Assembly (NCBI RefSeq): GCF_018342065.1
Contig: NZ_JAFDOE010000002.1
Location: 620,001-684,000 of the forward strand
Direction of reading: 5' to 3'
Source: Citrobacter sp. FP75
Lineage (GTDB): Bacteria > Pseudomonadota > Gammaproteobacteria > Enterobacterales > Enterobacteriaceae
DNA length: 64,000 bases
Position 1 is the first letter of the stretch. Each line of letters opens with the position of its first letter. Made by a program: the position numbers and the translations under genes. Of the stretch, positions 54,872-64,000 are shown one piece after another. The notes beneath the pieces were generated by a model. The model saw only the letters and a program-made list of their open reading frames with translations, made no database searches and had not been told where the DNA came from.

Positions 54872-55726
54872 TTACCCAGCCGAACGGCTTTTTTCATTTA
54901 CCCCATCGCCTAATCTGTAAGCCAGCGCCACCACTAACGATTGCACCAGGCACAGCGTTGCAGATTGTGATCGAAATGCGTCGACCTGCGCCTCTTTTAC
55001 CACAAAGCAAAGATCGCTGAACGTTGCCAGCGGACTGATCTGGCTGTCGGTGATCACAATCTGGCGGGCACCCGCGTTCGCCGCCGTTTCACTGACCATC
55101 ACCGTCTCTTCTGCGTAAGGCGAGAAGCTTATCGATACCACGATATCGTTCGCTTTAATGCGGTTTATCTGCTCGCGCAGCATTCCCCCCATCCCGTCGA
55201 GCAGTATCGGGCGGCACTCAAGGTGGCTCAGGGCGTAGGTGAGATAGGCGGCCACGCTAAAGGAGCGACGCAAACCGGCGATGTAAATCGTGTCGGCTTC
55301 TTTTAACAGTTGTACGGCGCGTTCCAGCATTTCTGGTTCGGCGCGGGCCGCCAGTTGTTGTAAGGCCTGAGCGTTCGAACGGGCAAATTCCTGCAGGATG
55401 TCCAGCGGGGTTTCCGGTACGGCTTCGCTTTCCATTTCGCGAAACAGCCGCGCACGGTCGCTGTAGCTGGCGGTTTCTTCAACCAGGTTCATACGAAACA
55501 GCTGTTTCATTTCGTTGAAACCGGAGAAGTCAAAGGCATTAGCAAAGCGGATCAGCGTTGATGGCGGTACCCCGGCACGCTCGGCAATGACGGCAACCGT
55601 ATCGAAGGCCACGCTGTTGGTATTATCCAGCACATAGCGGGACACCTGCTGCAGCCTCTTGCTCAGGCTATCGTAGCGATCGCGGATTTGCTGCTGCAGC
55701 TCGTTCAGGCTGGTTGCTGTCGTCAT
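54872..55726 (-). CDS. iolR: RpiR-family repressor of inositol catabolism (IolR-type)
   Basis: A 284-residue RpiR regulator: N-terminal helix-turn-helix domain (about 8-85, with AVIAERAGVPPSTLIRFANAFDFSGFNEMKQLF) and a SIS sugar-phosphate-binding domain (about 125-265, IYIAGLRRSFSVAAYLTYAL and SFSPYAEETVMVSETAANAG). AGGAGG precedes the ATG. It is divergent from the iol operon and so probably represses it, with an inositol pathway intermediate as inducer, as for Salmonella IolR. The symbol is by analogy and context. Confidence 0.85.
   Translation of the reverse strand: MTTATSLNELQQQIRDRYDSLSKRLQQVSRYVLDNTNSVAFDTVAVIAERAGVPPSTLIRFANAFDFSGFNEMKQLFRMNLVEETASYSDRARLFREMESEAVPETPLDILQEFARSNAQALQQLAARAEPEMLERAVQLLKEADTIYIAGLRRSFSVAAYLTYALSHLECRPILLDGMGGMLREQINRIKANDIVVSISFSPYAEETVMVSETAANAGARQIVITDSQISPLATFSDLCFVVKEAQVDAFRSQSATLCLVQSLVVALAYRLGDGVNEKSRSAG
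54878..54894 (+). terminator. Terminator of the RimL-like gene inside the 3' end of the RpiR gene
   Basis: AGCCG-AA-CGGCT at 54878-54889 followed by TTTTTT-like run to 54894, 94 bases after the acetyltransferase stop. It overlaps the last codons of the convergent RpiR-type gene. Confidence 0.65.
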
Positions 55727-55808
55727 TTTACCTCCTGTTGCATAGTTTTATGATTCTAAACGCAAAGCCGCGTCTTTTAAATGTTGCTCATTCAATTGCT
55801 ATAAAAAA

Positions 55809-55824
55809 TGAAACAAAAGCTTCA
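55809..55824. promoter_or_regulatory. iol operator candidate 1
   Basis: TGAAACAAAAGCTTCA, a near-palindrome in the intergenic region between the RpiR gene and iolA. It shares the pattern TGRAAYRWWWGYTTYR (R = A/G, Y = C/T, W = A/T) with three other sites at 55941, 59479 and 59656, all in the two iol promoter regions. Confidence 0.6.
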
Positions 55825-55940
55825 ATGCTCACATCACCTGAAATACACGAATAGCCAGATGAATCTGGCGATGCCGCTCGTTAACATAAAAATCCATCCT
55901 TGATCACATTAATCATTATTTGTTTTATTTCAACTTAAAA

Positions 55941-55956
55941 TGGAATATTTGTTTCA
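55941..55956. promoter_or_regulatory. iol operator candidate 2
   Basis: TGGAATATTTGTTTCA, 66 bases upstream of the iolA start codon, a place where a bound repressor would block RNA polymerase. Same pattern as the site at 55809-55824. Confidence 0.6.
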
Positions 55957-56021
55957 TATATAGTGTGTAGATAACGATAGTGTTCAGGTAACAGTCACGT
56001 ATCAACAGCGAGAGGTTAAGG

Positions 56022-57527
56022 ATGGAGACGGTAGCGAATTTTATTCACGGCGAATGTGTCACCGGTTCAGGCCAGCGTGTGCAGGCAATCTTCAACCCCG
56101 CCACCGGCGAACAAATCCGCCAGGTGGTGATGAGTTCGGTACAAGAAACCGAACAGGCCGTCGCGGCGGCGCATGACGCTTTTCCAGGATGGGCGCGGCA
56201 TTCTCCGCTAAAACGTGCGCGAGTGATGTTTCGCTTTAAGGCCTTACTGGAAGAGAACATGGAACGGCTTGCCCGGTTGATCAGCGAAGAACATGGCAAA
56301 GTGTTTTCTGATGCCGTCGGTGAAATCACCCGTGGCCTGGAAGTGGTGGAGTTCGCCTGCGGTATTCCGCATCTGCAAAAAGGCGAGCACTCCGCCAACG
56401 TGGGGACCGGCGTTGACAGTCACTCGCTGATGCAACCGCTCGGGGTGTGCGTCGGGATTACGCCGTTTAACTTTCCGGCGATGGTACCGATGTGGATGTT
56501 CCCCATCGCGCTGGCGACCGGCAACACCTTTGTGCTGAAGCCGTCGGAAAAAGATCCTTCTCTGGTACTCGAACTGGCAAAACTGCTGCAACAGGCAGGG
56601 CTGCCGGACGGCGTGTTCAACGTGGTGCAGGGGGATAAGGAGTCGGTAGACGTGCTGCTGACCGACCCGCGCGTGCAGGCCGTGAGCTTTGTGGGCTCCA
56701 CACCGATTGCCGAATACATTTATCAGACCGCATCGGCCCACGGTAAACGCTGCCAGGCGCTGGGCGGGGCAAAAAACCACTGTATTTTAATGCCGGATGC
56801 CGACATGGAGATGGCGACCAGCGCCATTATGGGGGCCGCTTACGGCGCGGCAGGAGAACGCTGCATGGCGCTCTCCGTGGTGCTTGCGGTGGGCGATAAA
56901 ACGGCGAATGAACTCTGTACCCGACTGGAAAAACAGATTGCGGCGCTGCGCGTCGGACCCGGTCTGGACCAGATGCCGGAAAATGAAATGGGGCCGCTTA
57001 TCTCCTCGGCGCACCGCAGCAAAGTGCTGAGCTATATCGACAGTGGAGAATCTCAGGGCGCCAGCCTGCGCGTTGATGGCCGGCGTTTTAGCGTTAAAGG
57101 TCATGAGCAAGGCTATTTTGTCGGGCCGACGTTGTTCGATAAGGTCACGCCAGAGATGACCATCTATAAAGAAGAGATTTTTGGACCGGTGCTTTCCGTG
57201 GTGCGGGTAGCAGATTACGCCAGCGCGGTGGAACTGATTAACCGCCATGAATATGGTAATGGTACGGCTATCTTTACGCGTGACGGCGGCTGTGCACGCC
57301 GCTTCTGCGAAGAGGTGCAGGCGGGTATGGTTGGGGTGAACGTGCCGATCCCGGTGCCGATGGCGTTTCACAGCTTTGGCGGCTGGAAGCGTTCTATCTT
57401 TGGCGCGCTCAACGTTCACGGTAACGACGGCGTGCGTTTCTACACCCGAATGAAAACCGTCACCGCGCGCTGGCCGGAAATGCAGCAGGACACGGGCGCT
57501 GCGTTCTCCATGCCGACGCTGGGCTGA
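56022..57527 (+). CDS. iolA: Methylmalonate-semialdehyde dehydrogenase (acylating) IolA
   Basis: Converts malonate semialdehyde (or methylmalonate semialdehyde) with CoA and NAD+ to acetyl-CoA (propionyl-CoA) and CO2, the last step of myo-inositol breakdown. The 501-residue ALDH has catalytic Cys281 in [11 protein letters not shown]; the usual general-base Glu is replaced in [14 protein letters not shown] by Asn, a hallmark of CoA-acylating family members. [16 protein letters not shown] is also typical. AGAGGTTAAGG precedes the ATG. It opens the operon, 11 bases before iolD. Confidence 0.94.
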   Translation: METVANFIHGECVTGSGQRVQAIFNPATGEQIRQVVMSSVQETEQAVAAAHDAFPGWARHSPLKRARVMFRFKALLEENMERLARLISEEHGKVFSDAVGEITRGLEVVEFACGIPHLQKGEHSANVGTGVDSHSLMQPLGVCVGITPFNFPAMVPMWMFPIALATGNTFVLKPSEKDPSLVLELAKLLQQAGLPDGVFNVVQGDKESVDVLLTDPRVQAVSFVGSTPIAEYIYQTASAHGKRCQALGGAKNHCILMPDADMEMATSAIMGAAYGAAGERCMALSVVLAVGDKTANELCTRLEKQIAALRVGPGLDQMPENEMGPLISSAHRSKVLSYIDSGESQGASLRVDGRRFSVKGHEQGYFVGPTLFDKVTPEMTIYKEEIFGPVLSVVRVADYASAVELINRHEYGNGTAIFTRDGGCARRFCEEVQAGMVGVNVPIPVPMAFHSFGGWKRSIFGALNVHGNDGVRFYTRMKTVTARWPEMQQDTGAAFSMPTLG

Positions 57528-57538
57528 CAGGAGGTGCT

Positions 57539-59464
57539 ATGCAAACCGAACGTATGACCATGGCCCAGGCGCTGGTCAAATTTCTCAATCAACAATATAT
57601 CTGCGTTGATGGACATGAAACGCCCTTCGTGGAGGGCGTGGCGACCATCTTTGGTCACGGTAATGTGCTCGGCATTGGCCAGGCGCTGGAGCAGGATGCC
57701 GGACACCTGAAGGTGATGCAGGGCTGTAATGAGCAGGGAATAGCGCATATGGCGACCGGATTCGCCAAACAGCATTGTCGACAGCGCATTTGGGCCGTGA
57801 CATCGTCGGTAGGTCCAGGCGCGGCCAATATGCTGACGGCGGCGGCAACCGCGACGGCGAACCGCATTCCTCTGCTGCTGTTGCCGGGGGACGTTTACGC
57901 CAGCCGCCAGCCGGATCCGGTATTACAGCAAATTGAGCAGTACCACGATCTCAGCATCAGCACCAACGATTGCTTCCGCCCGGTCTCCCGTTACTGGGAT
58001 CGCATTAACCGTCCAGAGCAGTTAATGAGCGCGATGTTAAGTGCGATGCGAACGCTTACTGACCCCGCAGACACCGGTGCGGTGACGATTTGTCTGCCGC
58101 AGGATGTACAGGGCGAGGTCTGGGAGTATCCGCTGAGCTTCTTCGCACGCCGTGTCCACCACATTGAACGCCGACCGCCTGACCCGCAGCGTCTGGAGAT
58201 GGCCCGGGGGCTGATTGCCCGTAAACAGCGCCCGCTGGTGGTGTGTGGTGGCGGCGTGCGTTACTCCGGCGCGCATGAAGCGCTTCGCACGTTTGTTGAG
58301 ACACTGTCGCTGCCGTTTGCTGAAACCCAGGCCGGAAAAGGCGCGCTGGTAAGTGACCACCCACTTAATCTCGGTGGCATCGGCGTGACGGGAGGAATGG
58401 CGGCGAATCAGCTCGCACCGCAGGCCGATCTGGTGATTGGCATCGGCACCCGCCTTACCGACTTTACCACCGGTTCAAAAACACTGTTCTCACACCCGGG
58501 CGTGGAGTTTTTGCTGCTGAACGTGGCGGAATTTGATGCACTAAAGCTGGATGCCACCGCGCTGATTGCCGATGCTCAAACCGGGCTGACGGCACTAACC
58601 GGGGCGTTGAAAGACTACCGCAGCGAATGGGGAGCGGAGGTCGCGCAGGCGCAATCGGCCTGGCGTGATGAGTGTCAGCGTTTATGGGCCCGCGACTGGC
58701 ATCCTGATGATGTGCCGGAAGTGGCGGGGCACCTTGATGTCCAACTGGCGGAATATGGCGATACGCTCAACACCCGGCTGACCCAGACGAGGGTGCTGGG
58801 GCTTATCAACCAACATATTGAAGATAACGCCATCGTGGTAGGCGCGGCCGGATCGTTACCGGGGGATTTACAGCGCATCTGGCAGGTCAGAACGCCGGAC
58901 AGCTATCACCTGGAGTACGGCTATTCCTGTATGGGCTATGAGATTGCTGCCGCGATAGGCGCGAAGCTGGCAACGCCGCAGCAGCCGGTATACGCCATGG
59001 TGGGAGATGGTTCGTACATGATGCTGCACTCGGAGCTACAAACCGCCGTGCAGGAGGGAATAAAAGTCACCATCCTGCTGTTTGATAATGCCAGCTTTGG
59101 CTGTATTAACAATTTACAGATGGGTCACGGAATGGGGAGTTTTGGCACAGAGAACCGCCATCGCAACCCGCAAACCGGGCGGCTGGACGGGCCGCTGGTG
59201 AAGGTTGATTTTGCCCAAAATGCCGAAAGTTACGGTTGTCGGGCATGGCGGGTACATGATGAGCAAAGCCTGCTGGCGGCGCTGGAAGCCTCCCGGGCGC
59301 ATCCTGGCCCTACGCTGCTGGATATCAAAGTCCTGCCGAAAACCATGACCCACGATTACGCCGCCTGGTGGCGAACCGGCGATGCACAGGCTGCTGAATC
59401 CCCTGCGGTGCGCAAAGCCGCAGAGCAGACCCAGACGCAGGTGAAAAACGCGCGCCAGTATTAG
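57539..59464 (+). CDS. iolD: 3D-(3,5/4)-trihydroxycyclohexane-1,2-dione hydrolase IolD
   Basis: Thiamine diphosphate enzyme that opens the ring of trihydroxycyclohexanedione to 5-deoxyglucuronate. The 641 residues show the three-domain acetolactate-synthase-like fold: the N-terminal catalytic Glu region ([18 protein letters not shown]), [12 protein letters not shown] in the middle and the ThDP-binding motif [31 protein letters not shown] near 485-515. AGGAGGTG stands before the ATG. Second gene after iolA. Confidence 0.94.
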   Translation: MQTERMTMAQALVKFLNQQYICVDGHETPFVEGVATIFGHGNVLGIGQALEQDAGHLKVMQGCNEQGIAHMATGFAKQHCRQRIWAVTSSVGPGAANMLTAAATATANRIPLLLLPGDVYASRQPDPVLQQIEQYHDLSISTNDCFRPVSRYWDRINRPEQLMSAMLSAMRTLTDPADTGAVTICLPQDVQGEVWEYPLSFFARRVHHIERRPPDPQRLEMARGLIARKQRPLVVCGGGVRYSGAHEALRTFVETLSLPFAETQAGKGALVSDHPLNLGGIGVTGGMAANQLAPQADLVIGIGTRLTDFTTGSKTLFSHPGVEFLLLNVAEFDALKLDATALIADAQTGLTALTGALKDYRSEWGAEVAQAQSAWRDECQRLWARDWHPDDVPEVAGHLDVQLAEYGDTLNTRLTQTRVLGLINQHIEDNAIVVGAAGSLPGDLQRIWQVRTPDSYHLEYGYSCMGYEIAAAIGAKLATPQQPVYAMVGDGSYMMLHSELQTAVQEGIKVTILLFDNASFGCINNLQMGHGMGSFGTENRHRNPQTGRLDGPLVKVDFAQNAESYGCRAWRVHDEQSLLAALEASRAHPGPTLLDIKVLPKTMTHDYAAWWRTGDAQAAESPAVRKAAEQTQTQVKNARQY

Positions 59465-59478
59465 TTTTCCCGCCATAA

Positions 59479-59494
59479 CGAAACTTTCATTTCA
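59479..59494 (-). promoter_or_regulatory. iol operator candidate 3
   Basis: On the minus strand TGAAATGAAAGTTTCG, agreeing with the other iol sites in 14 of 16 positions of their shared core. It lies just after iolD, 225 bases before iolG. Confidence 0.5.
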
Positions 59495-59516
59495 TTTTTC
59501 CTGTTTGTTCACACAT

Positions 59517-59543
59517 CGCCCTCTTCCTGACCGGGAGAGGGCG
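59517..59543 (+). terminator. Strong hairpin between iolD and iolG
   Basis: CGCCCTCT at 59517-59524 pairs with AGAGGGCG at 59536-59543; inner bases extend the stem. No T tract follows, so it may attenuate or stabilise rather than end transcription. It separates iolAD from the iolG transporter genes. Confidence 0.5.
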
Positions 59544-59655
59544 AATCATCGTGTCTGGTCGCGGTAATGTTGTGATATTGATAACAGATTTTATCTCACT
59601 CATCTCAAAAATGTTAACTCGCACTCAAAAACATAATTTTCACTATTTATAAAAA

Positions 59656-59671
59656 TGAAATAAATGTTTTA
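59656..59671. promoter_or_regulatory. iol operator candidate 4
   Basis: TGAAATAAATGTTTTA, 48 bases upstream of the iolG start codon. It fits the pattern of the other three sites and marks a second regulated promoter. Confidence 0.6.
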
Positions 59672-59718
59672 TTTATGGTGTCGTTAGTTCATCGCATTCA
59701 CCAACACCGGGAGCCGTT

Positions 59719-60705
59719 ATGTTTAACATTGCTTTACTGGGCGCTGGCCGAATTGGCCAGGTACATGCAGCTAACATTGCCAGTCACAGTGCCACCACCC
59801 TCTGGTCCGTTGTCGACCCGAATCAGGAGTTTGCCACCCGTCTTGCAACGCTTTATCAGGCCCGCTTGCAGAGCCTGGATGAGGCGATGACTGACCCGAA
59901 CGTTCACGCCGTGCTGATCGCCTCTGCCACGGATACCCATGCAGATCTGATTGAACTGGCAGCCCGTCACGGCAAAGCCATCTTCTGCGAAAAGCCGGTC
60001 CACCTTGATCTCGCCCGCGTGCGCGACTGCCTGAAAGTGGTCAAAGAGTACGACGTGCCGCTGTTTATCGGTTTTAACCGCCGCTTCGATCCGCAGTTTC
60101 GCCGCGTGAAAACGGATGTGCTGGCCGGGCGTATTGGTAAGCCGGAATCCCTGTTGATCATTTCCCGCGACCCGTCACCGCCGCCTGCGGAATACGTGCG
60201 CGTGTCCGGTGGGATGTTCCGCGATATGACCATCCACGATTTTGATATGGCACGTTTTATCATGGGCGAAGAGCCGGTGTCTGTGTATGCCCAGGGCAGC
60301 AATCTGGTGGATCCGGCGATTGGTGAAGCGGGGGATATCGATACCGCGTTCATCGTCCTGAAATATGCCTCCGGCGCGATGGCGACCATCGTCAACAGCC
60401 GCCGCTCCTCTTACGGTTATGACCAGCGCCTGGAGCTGCACGGTTCTGAAGGACTGCTGTGTGCGGGCAACATTCTGGAAAATCAGGTACAGCATTACGC
60501 TAAGACCGGTTGCACCAGCGCCCTGCCAGAACATTTCTTCCTGCAACGTTACAAATCTGCTTACGCCGCGGAATGGGAACATTTTGTTGCCGTACTGCGC
60601 GGTGAAGCAGTCCCGGATTGCAGCGGCGATGACGGTGAGCGCGCGCTGTATCTGGCGGATAAAGCGCTGGAATCACTGCGTAGTCAGCGTGAAGTTCTCC
60701 TCTGA
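59719..60705 (+). CDS. iolG: Inositol 2-dehydrogenase IolG
   Basis: NAD-dependent oxidation of myo-inositol to scyllo-inosose, the first catabolic step. The 328-residue Gfo/Idh/MocA protein has GAGRIGQVHAANI (8-20), the EKPVHLDL motif with catalytic Lys near 93, and GGMFRDMTIHDFDMARFI, where the His and Asp act in catalysis. GGGAG precedes the ATG. It begins a second unit with the ABC transporter, 38 bases before the binding-protein gene. Confidence 0.92.
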   Translation: MFNIALLGAGRIGQVHAANIASHSATTLWSVVDPNQEFATRLATLYQARLQSLDEAMTDPNVHAVLIASATDTHADLIELAARHGKAIFCEKPVHLDLARVRDCLKVVKEYDVPLFIGFNRRFDPQFRRVKTDVLAGRIGKPESLLIISRDPSPPPAEYVRVSGGMFRDMTIHDFDMARFIMGEEPVSVYAQGSNLVDPAIGEAGDIDTAFIVLKYASGAMATIVNSRRSSYGYDQRLELHGSEGLLCAGNILENQVQHYAKTGCTSALPEHFFLQRYKSAYAAEWEHFVAVLRGEAVPDCSGDDGERALYLADKALESLRSQREVLL

Positions 60706-60743
60706 TTGTTATACCCAACCCCCCTACACAGAGAGACATAATA

Positions 60744-61673
60744 ATGAAAAAACTGATCTTAGCTGTCCTCATCGCCATGACCTCCGGGGCAGCAATGGCT
60801 GAAAACGAACAAATTGTTTTCAGTACGCCAAACCTGGCAATGCCGTTTGAAGTCCACATGCAGCGCACGGCGGTGAAAGCCGCAAAAGAGATGGGCGTCA
60901 ATCTACAGGTTCTCGACGGGCAGGGCAGCTCGCCGAAACAGGTCGCTGACCTGGAGAACGCCATCACCCGCGGGGCGCAGGGATTTATCGTTTCTCCGAA
61001 TGATGTTAACGCCGTTTCCAGCGCGGTGGATGAAATCCAGGATGCAAAACTGCCGGTTGTCACGCTGGACCGCTCCGTTGACAGCCAGAAAAAAGTGCCG
61101 CACTTCGGGGCCAACAATTACAAAGGCGGCCAGGTTATTGGCGACTTTGTGAAAACCAAATTCCCCGAGGGTGCCGACATTATTCTGCTCACCGGCCAGC
61201 CGGGATCGTCCTCCAACATTGAACGTACCAAAGGCATTCGCGACAGCCTGAAAGCGGGTGGCGAAAAGTACAAGATCGTCGCCGATCAGACGGGTAACTG
61301 GATGCGTTCTGAAGGGATGCGCATTGTAGAGAGCGTACTGCCATCTCTACCGAAGCGTCCGCAGGTGATCCTCTCCGCTAACGACGACATGGCGCTGGGG
61401 GCAATTGAGGCGTTACAAGCCCAGGGGATGAAACCCGGTGAAGTGCTGGTGACGGGCTTCGACGCGGTGCCGGAAGCGCTGGCGCGCGTGCGTGATGGCT
61501 GGATGGCGGTCACGGCGGATCAGCGTCCTGGCTTTGCGGTAACCACGGCGATGAGCCAACTGGTGGCAAACGTGCGTGAGAAGAAACCGATCACCGGCGC
61601 GGACTATCCGCCAACGCTTATCACCAAAGAGACCCTGCAACAGGCTGAGCGCATTAATGAGGCCGGTAACTGA
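60744..61673 (+). CDS. Periplasmic sugar (probably inositol) ABC binding protein
   Basis: A 309-residue binding protein of the ribose/galactose (RbsB-like) type. Signal peptide MKKLILAVLIAMTSGAAMA, then two lobes: QIVFSTPNLAMPFEVHMQRTAVKAAKEMG at the start and VILSANDDMALGAIEALQAQGM, VLVTGFDAVPEALARVRDGW in the second half, which are typical ligand-hinge stretches. Placed after iolG, it most likely captures myo-inositol; the Caulobacter IbpA system is the analogue. A hairpin follows it. Confidence 0.9.
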   Translation: MKKLILAVLIAMTSGAAMAENEQIVFSTPNLAMPFEVHMQRTAVKAAKEMGVNLQVLDGQGSSPKQVADLENAITRGAQGFIVSPNDVNAVSSAVDEIQDAKLPVVTLDRSVDSQKKVPHFGANNYKGGQVIGDFVKTKFPEGADIILLTGQPGSSSNIERTKGIRDSLKAGGEKYKIVADQTGNWMRSEGMRIVESVLPSLPKRPQVILSANDDMALGAIEALQAQGMKPGEVLVTGFDAVPEALARVRDGWMAVTADQRPGFAVTTAMSQLVANVREKKPITGADYPPTLITKETLQQAERINEAGN

Positions 61674-61681
61674 TATATCCG

Positions 61682-61705
61682 GAGCCGCTGCGTAAGTGGC
61701 GGCTC
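61682..61705 (+). terminator. Intercistronic hairpin after the binding-protein gene
   Basis: GAGCCGC at 61682-61688 and GCGGCTC at 61699-61705 form a perfect seven-base stem with a ten-base loop, nine bases after the stop. No T tract. In ABC operons such a hairpin usually protects the upstream message, so that binding protein exceeds ATPase and permease. Confidence 0.6.
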
Positions 61706-61726
61706 ACTATGAAGAGGAGCAGGCTG

Positions 61727-63274
61727 ATGTCGCAACCCTTACTGAATGTGACCGACCTGGCAAAAAGCTTTTCCGGCGTCTGGGCGTTAAGCAGTGCGCA
61801 ATTGACCGTTGGAACCGGTGAGATTCACGCGCTGCTCGGCGAGAACGGCGCGGGAAAATCGACCTTGCTGAAGGCGCTGGCGGGCGCACAGCCGCAAACT
61901 CGCGGTGATATCTGCTTCAACGGTGAAACGTTACCGGTGGATGACTCCCCGGTCGAGCGGCAGAACAAGGGCATTATCACTATCTATCAGGAATTTAACC
62001 TGCTGCCGAATATGACCGTTGCCGAGAATATGTTCCTCGGGCGCGAACCGCGCAAACGCAATCTGATTGTTGATGAAAAGGCGGTGAATCAGGAAGCGCA
62101 GGTGATTCTGGATTATCTGCAGTTGAACGTGGCACCAACTACGGCGGTGGCCCGCCTGAGCGTGGCGCAACAGCAAATGGTAGAAATTGCCCGGGCGCTG
62201 ACTCTCAATGCGAAGCTTATCATCATGGACGAACCTTCTGCCGCACTGAGCGACAGCGAAGTGGAAAGCCTGCATCGGGTGGTGCGGGAGCTGAAAAGCC
62301 GTGGCGTGAGCATTATTTATGTCACTCACCGTTTACACGAAGTGTTCCAGCTCTGCGATCGATTCACCGTATTTCAGGATGGCCGTTTTACCGGCAGCGG
62401 CGAGGTTGCCCAGACCACGGTAGAACAGTTGATCCGGCTGATGGTCGGGCGCGACGTGGCGTTTAATCGCCGCCCACCGAGCGAAACCCATCATCAGGAC
62501 AAACCTGTACGCCTTTCGATAAAGGGGCTGAGCCGCGAGAAACCGCCGCTGGATCCGCACGGGATCGCGCTGCATGACATTAGTTTCCACGTTCATGCCG
62601 GAGAAGTGTTAGGCATTGCCGGGCTGGTGGGCGCCGGGCGCACTGAAGTCGCGCGGTGTCTGTTTGGCGCCGACGCCTTTACGTCTGGCAATTTTGAGCT
62701 GGATGGCGTGCCGTATCAGCCACGTGACCCGCTGTACGCTCTGGATCAGGGGGTGGCGATGGTCCCTGAGGATCGCAAAAAAGAGGGGGCGGTTCTCGGG
62801 TTGTCTATTCGCGACAACCTGTCGCTTTCCAGCCTCTCTTCTCTGTTGCACTGGCGCTGGTTTGTGAACACCCGCAAAGAGGATGCCCTGATTGAGTCCT
62901 ACCGCCAGGCACTGCAGATCAAAATGGTCAACAGCGCGCAGGAGGTGCGCAAGCTCTCCGGTGGCAATCAGCAAAAAGTGATCCTCGCGCGCTGCATGGC
63001 GCTCAATCCCCGCGTGCTGATCGTCGATGAGCCGACGCGTGGCATCGACGTCGGCACCAAATCAGAAGTGCACCAGGTGCTGTTTGAAATGGCGAAAAAG
63101 GGCGTGGCGGTGATTGTGATCTCCTCCGATCTCCCCGAAGTGATGGCGGTTTCTGACCGGATCATCACCCTGAGTGAAGGTCGGGTGACCGGCGAGATCC
63201 ACGGCGATGACGCCAACGAAGAGCGGCTTATGACGATGATGGCCATCAACCACAACGCCCTGAACGCGGCATAA
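61727..63274 (+). CDS. Sugar ABC transporter ATPase with two nucleotide-binding domains
   Basis: A 515-residue RbsA/MglA-type protein with two fused ATPase domains. The first has Walker A GENGAGKST (38-46), signature-like LSVAQQQMVEIARAL and Walker B LIIMDEPSAALS. The second has the usual degenerate Walker A GLVGAGRTEVAR, LSGGNQQKVILARC and VLIVDEPTRGID. I start at 61727, with GAGGAG seven bases upstream; an ATG at 61709 has no good site. It energises uptake through the permease encoded next. Confidence 0.94.
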   Translation: MSQPLLNVTDLAKSFSGVWALSSAQLTVGTGEIHALLGENGAGKSTLLKALAGAQPQTRGDICFNGETLPVDDSPVERQNKGIITIYQEFNLLPNMTVAENMFLGREPRKRNLIVDEKAVNQEAQVILDYLQLNVAPTTAVARLSVAQQQMVEIARALTLNAKLIIMDEPSAALSDSEVESLHRVVRELKSRGVSIIYVTHRLHEVFQLCDRFTVFQDGRFTGSGEVAQTTVEQLIRLMVGRDVAFNRRPPSETHHQDKPVRLSIKGLSREKPPLDPHGIALHDISFHVHAGEVLGIAGLVGAGRTEVARCLFGADAFTSGNFELDGVPYQPRDPLYALDQGVAMVPEDRKKEGAVLGLSIRDNLSLSSLSSLLHWRWFVNTRKEDALIESYRQALQIKMVNSAQEVRKLSGGNQQKVILARCMALNPRVLIVDEPTRGIDVGTKSEVHQVLFEMAKKGVAVIVISSDLPEVMAVSDRIITLSEGRVTGEIHGDDANEERLMTMMAINHNALNAA

Positions 63275-63285
63275 CGGAGTTTCTC

Positions 63286-64000
63286 ATGACGCAGATAATT
63301 ACTAAAACGCAGGCTCCGGGTAAACGCGCCGGACGTCTCGATCCCATCGCTTTTTTTGAGCGTTTCGGCGTGCTGATTTTCATGATCCTGCTGCTGATTT
63401 TCTTCCAGTTGCAGAACAGTAATTTTCTCTCTGAACGCAACATTTTCAACATTCTGACTGAAGTTTCGATCTACGGGATCATGGCCGTGGGGATGACCTT
63501 TGTCATTCTGACCGCCGGGATCGACCTGTCCGTAGGCTCCATTCTTGCCGTCTGCGCCATGACCGCGGCGTATGTGATTAAGGGCGACAACTTTACCACC
63601 GTTGACCCGAATGCCTGGGGCGGCTTGAGCTGGTTGGTTGGGATGGGAATTTGCCTCGCGATGGGCACCGCAATTGGTTTTCTGCATGGCCTCGGCGTGA
63701 CCCGCCTGCGTCTGCCGCCGTTTATCGTCACCCTCGGCGGGATGACCATCTGGCGCGGTCTGACGCTGGTGGTTAACGACGGTGCGCCGATCGCCGGTTT
63801 CGATCCGGGCTACCGCTGGTGGGGACGCGGCGAGCTGCTCGGCATCTCCATTCCTATCTGGATCTTCGCCCTGGTGGCTATTGGCGGCTATCTGGCGCTG
63901 CATAAAACCCGCTGGGGACGCTTTGTGTACGCCATTGGCGGCAACCCGGAGGCGGCGCGCCTGGCGGGGGTCAACGTCAAGCGGGTGCTGGTGAGCGTTT
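63286..64000 (+). CDS. Sugar ABC transporter permease (partial, 3' end outside window)
   Basis: RbsC-type inner-membrane permease read from the ATG at 63286 (CGGAG upstream) to the window end, about 238 codons. Hydrophobic helices begin at about residue 28 ([16 protein letters not shown]). The family motif GITDL..-like [14 protein letters not shown] and the EAA-like [17 protein letters not shown] near the cut are clear. It completes the inositol-type transporter with the preceding two genes. Confidence 0.92.
   Translation, partial: MTQIITKTQAPGKRAGRLDPIAFFERFGVLIFMILLLIFFQLQNSNFLSERNIFNILTEVSIYGIMAVGMTFVILTAGIDLSVGSILAVCAMTAAYVIKGDNFTTVDPNAWGGLSWLVGMGICLAMGTAIGFLHGLGVTRLRLPPFIVTLGGMTIWRGLTLVVNDGAPIAGFDPGYRWWGRGELLGISIPIWIFALVAIGGYLALHKTRWGRFVYAIGGNPEAARLAGVNVKRVLVSV

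Noticed and set aside
62968-63903. A 311-codon minus-strand open frame opposite the ABC transporter genes
   Set aside because: Antisense shadow of the ATPase and permease; composition rich in His, Gln and Asn without domain signs.

Overview
The window looks like the chromosome of a gamma-proteobacterium of the Enterobacteriaceae, close to Citrobacter or Salmonella. This is an inference from gene content and order. The left third is an E. coli/Salmonella-type backbone: nrdHIEF, ygaC, alaE, stpA, ygaP-ygaV, yqaE, kbp, then the glutarate/GABA operon glaH-lhgO-gabDTP-glaR. It is followed by the tctCBA/tctDE citrate system, which Salmonella has and E. coli K-12 lacks. REP palindromes lie between several backbone genes. 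The right two thirds are accessory: fimbriae, an exopolysaccharide cluster, scattered regulators and transporters, and a myo-inositol catabolic operon that runs off the right edge.

Layout. 1-3690: class Ib ribonucleotide reductase operon on the minus strand (nrdF cut by the left edge), with tandem NrdR-box-like sites upstream. 3775-5631: a divergent pair, an AhpD-like protein and a MocR regulator, sharing a perfect 10-bp inverted repeat. 5754-9395: small stress and envelope genes. 9408-16772: glutarate to succinate (GlaH, LhgO) and GABA to succinate (GabP, GabT, GabD) with the repressor GlaR. 17032-18623: an atypical SDR protein and a divergent LysR regulator. 18671-23887: tripartite tricarboxylate transporter and its two-component system. 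23880-28858: four-gene chaperone-usher fimbrial operon.

28859-29884 is a 1-kb AT-rich region without convincing genes. 29885-43009 is one tightly packed plus-strand operon for a Wzx/Wzy-dependent exopolysaccharide: initiating sugar-phosphate transferase, outer-membrane beta-barrel, short OPX lipoprotein, Wzc-like co-polymerase with an altered Walker A motif, flippase, polymerase, three glycosyltransferases, a small membrane protein and a secreted DUF4832 protein. The short OPX next to a separate barrel suggests an export machine of the WzpX/VpsM kind rather than the self-contained Wza type. Converging on it are galE and a beta-propeller protein.

45239-54784 is a patchwork: CynT-like carbonic anhydrase, MalY/PatB-like C-S lyase, NhaC antiporter, a MelR-like AraC regulator without melAB beside it, an AT-rich orphan HExxH protein with a Cys cluster, two GNAT acetyltransferases and a second MocR regulator.

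54872-64000 carries an RpiR/IolR-type repressor divergent from iolA-iolD, then iolG and a sugar ABC transporter (binding protein, double ATPase, permease cut by the right edge). Four matching 16-bp near-palindromes lie in the two iol promoter regions and are the likely operators. iolB, iolC and iolE are not in the window.

I found no rRNA, tRNA, CRISPR array, integrase or insertion sequence.
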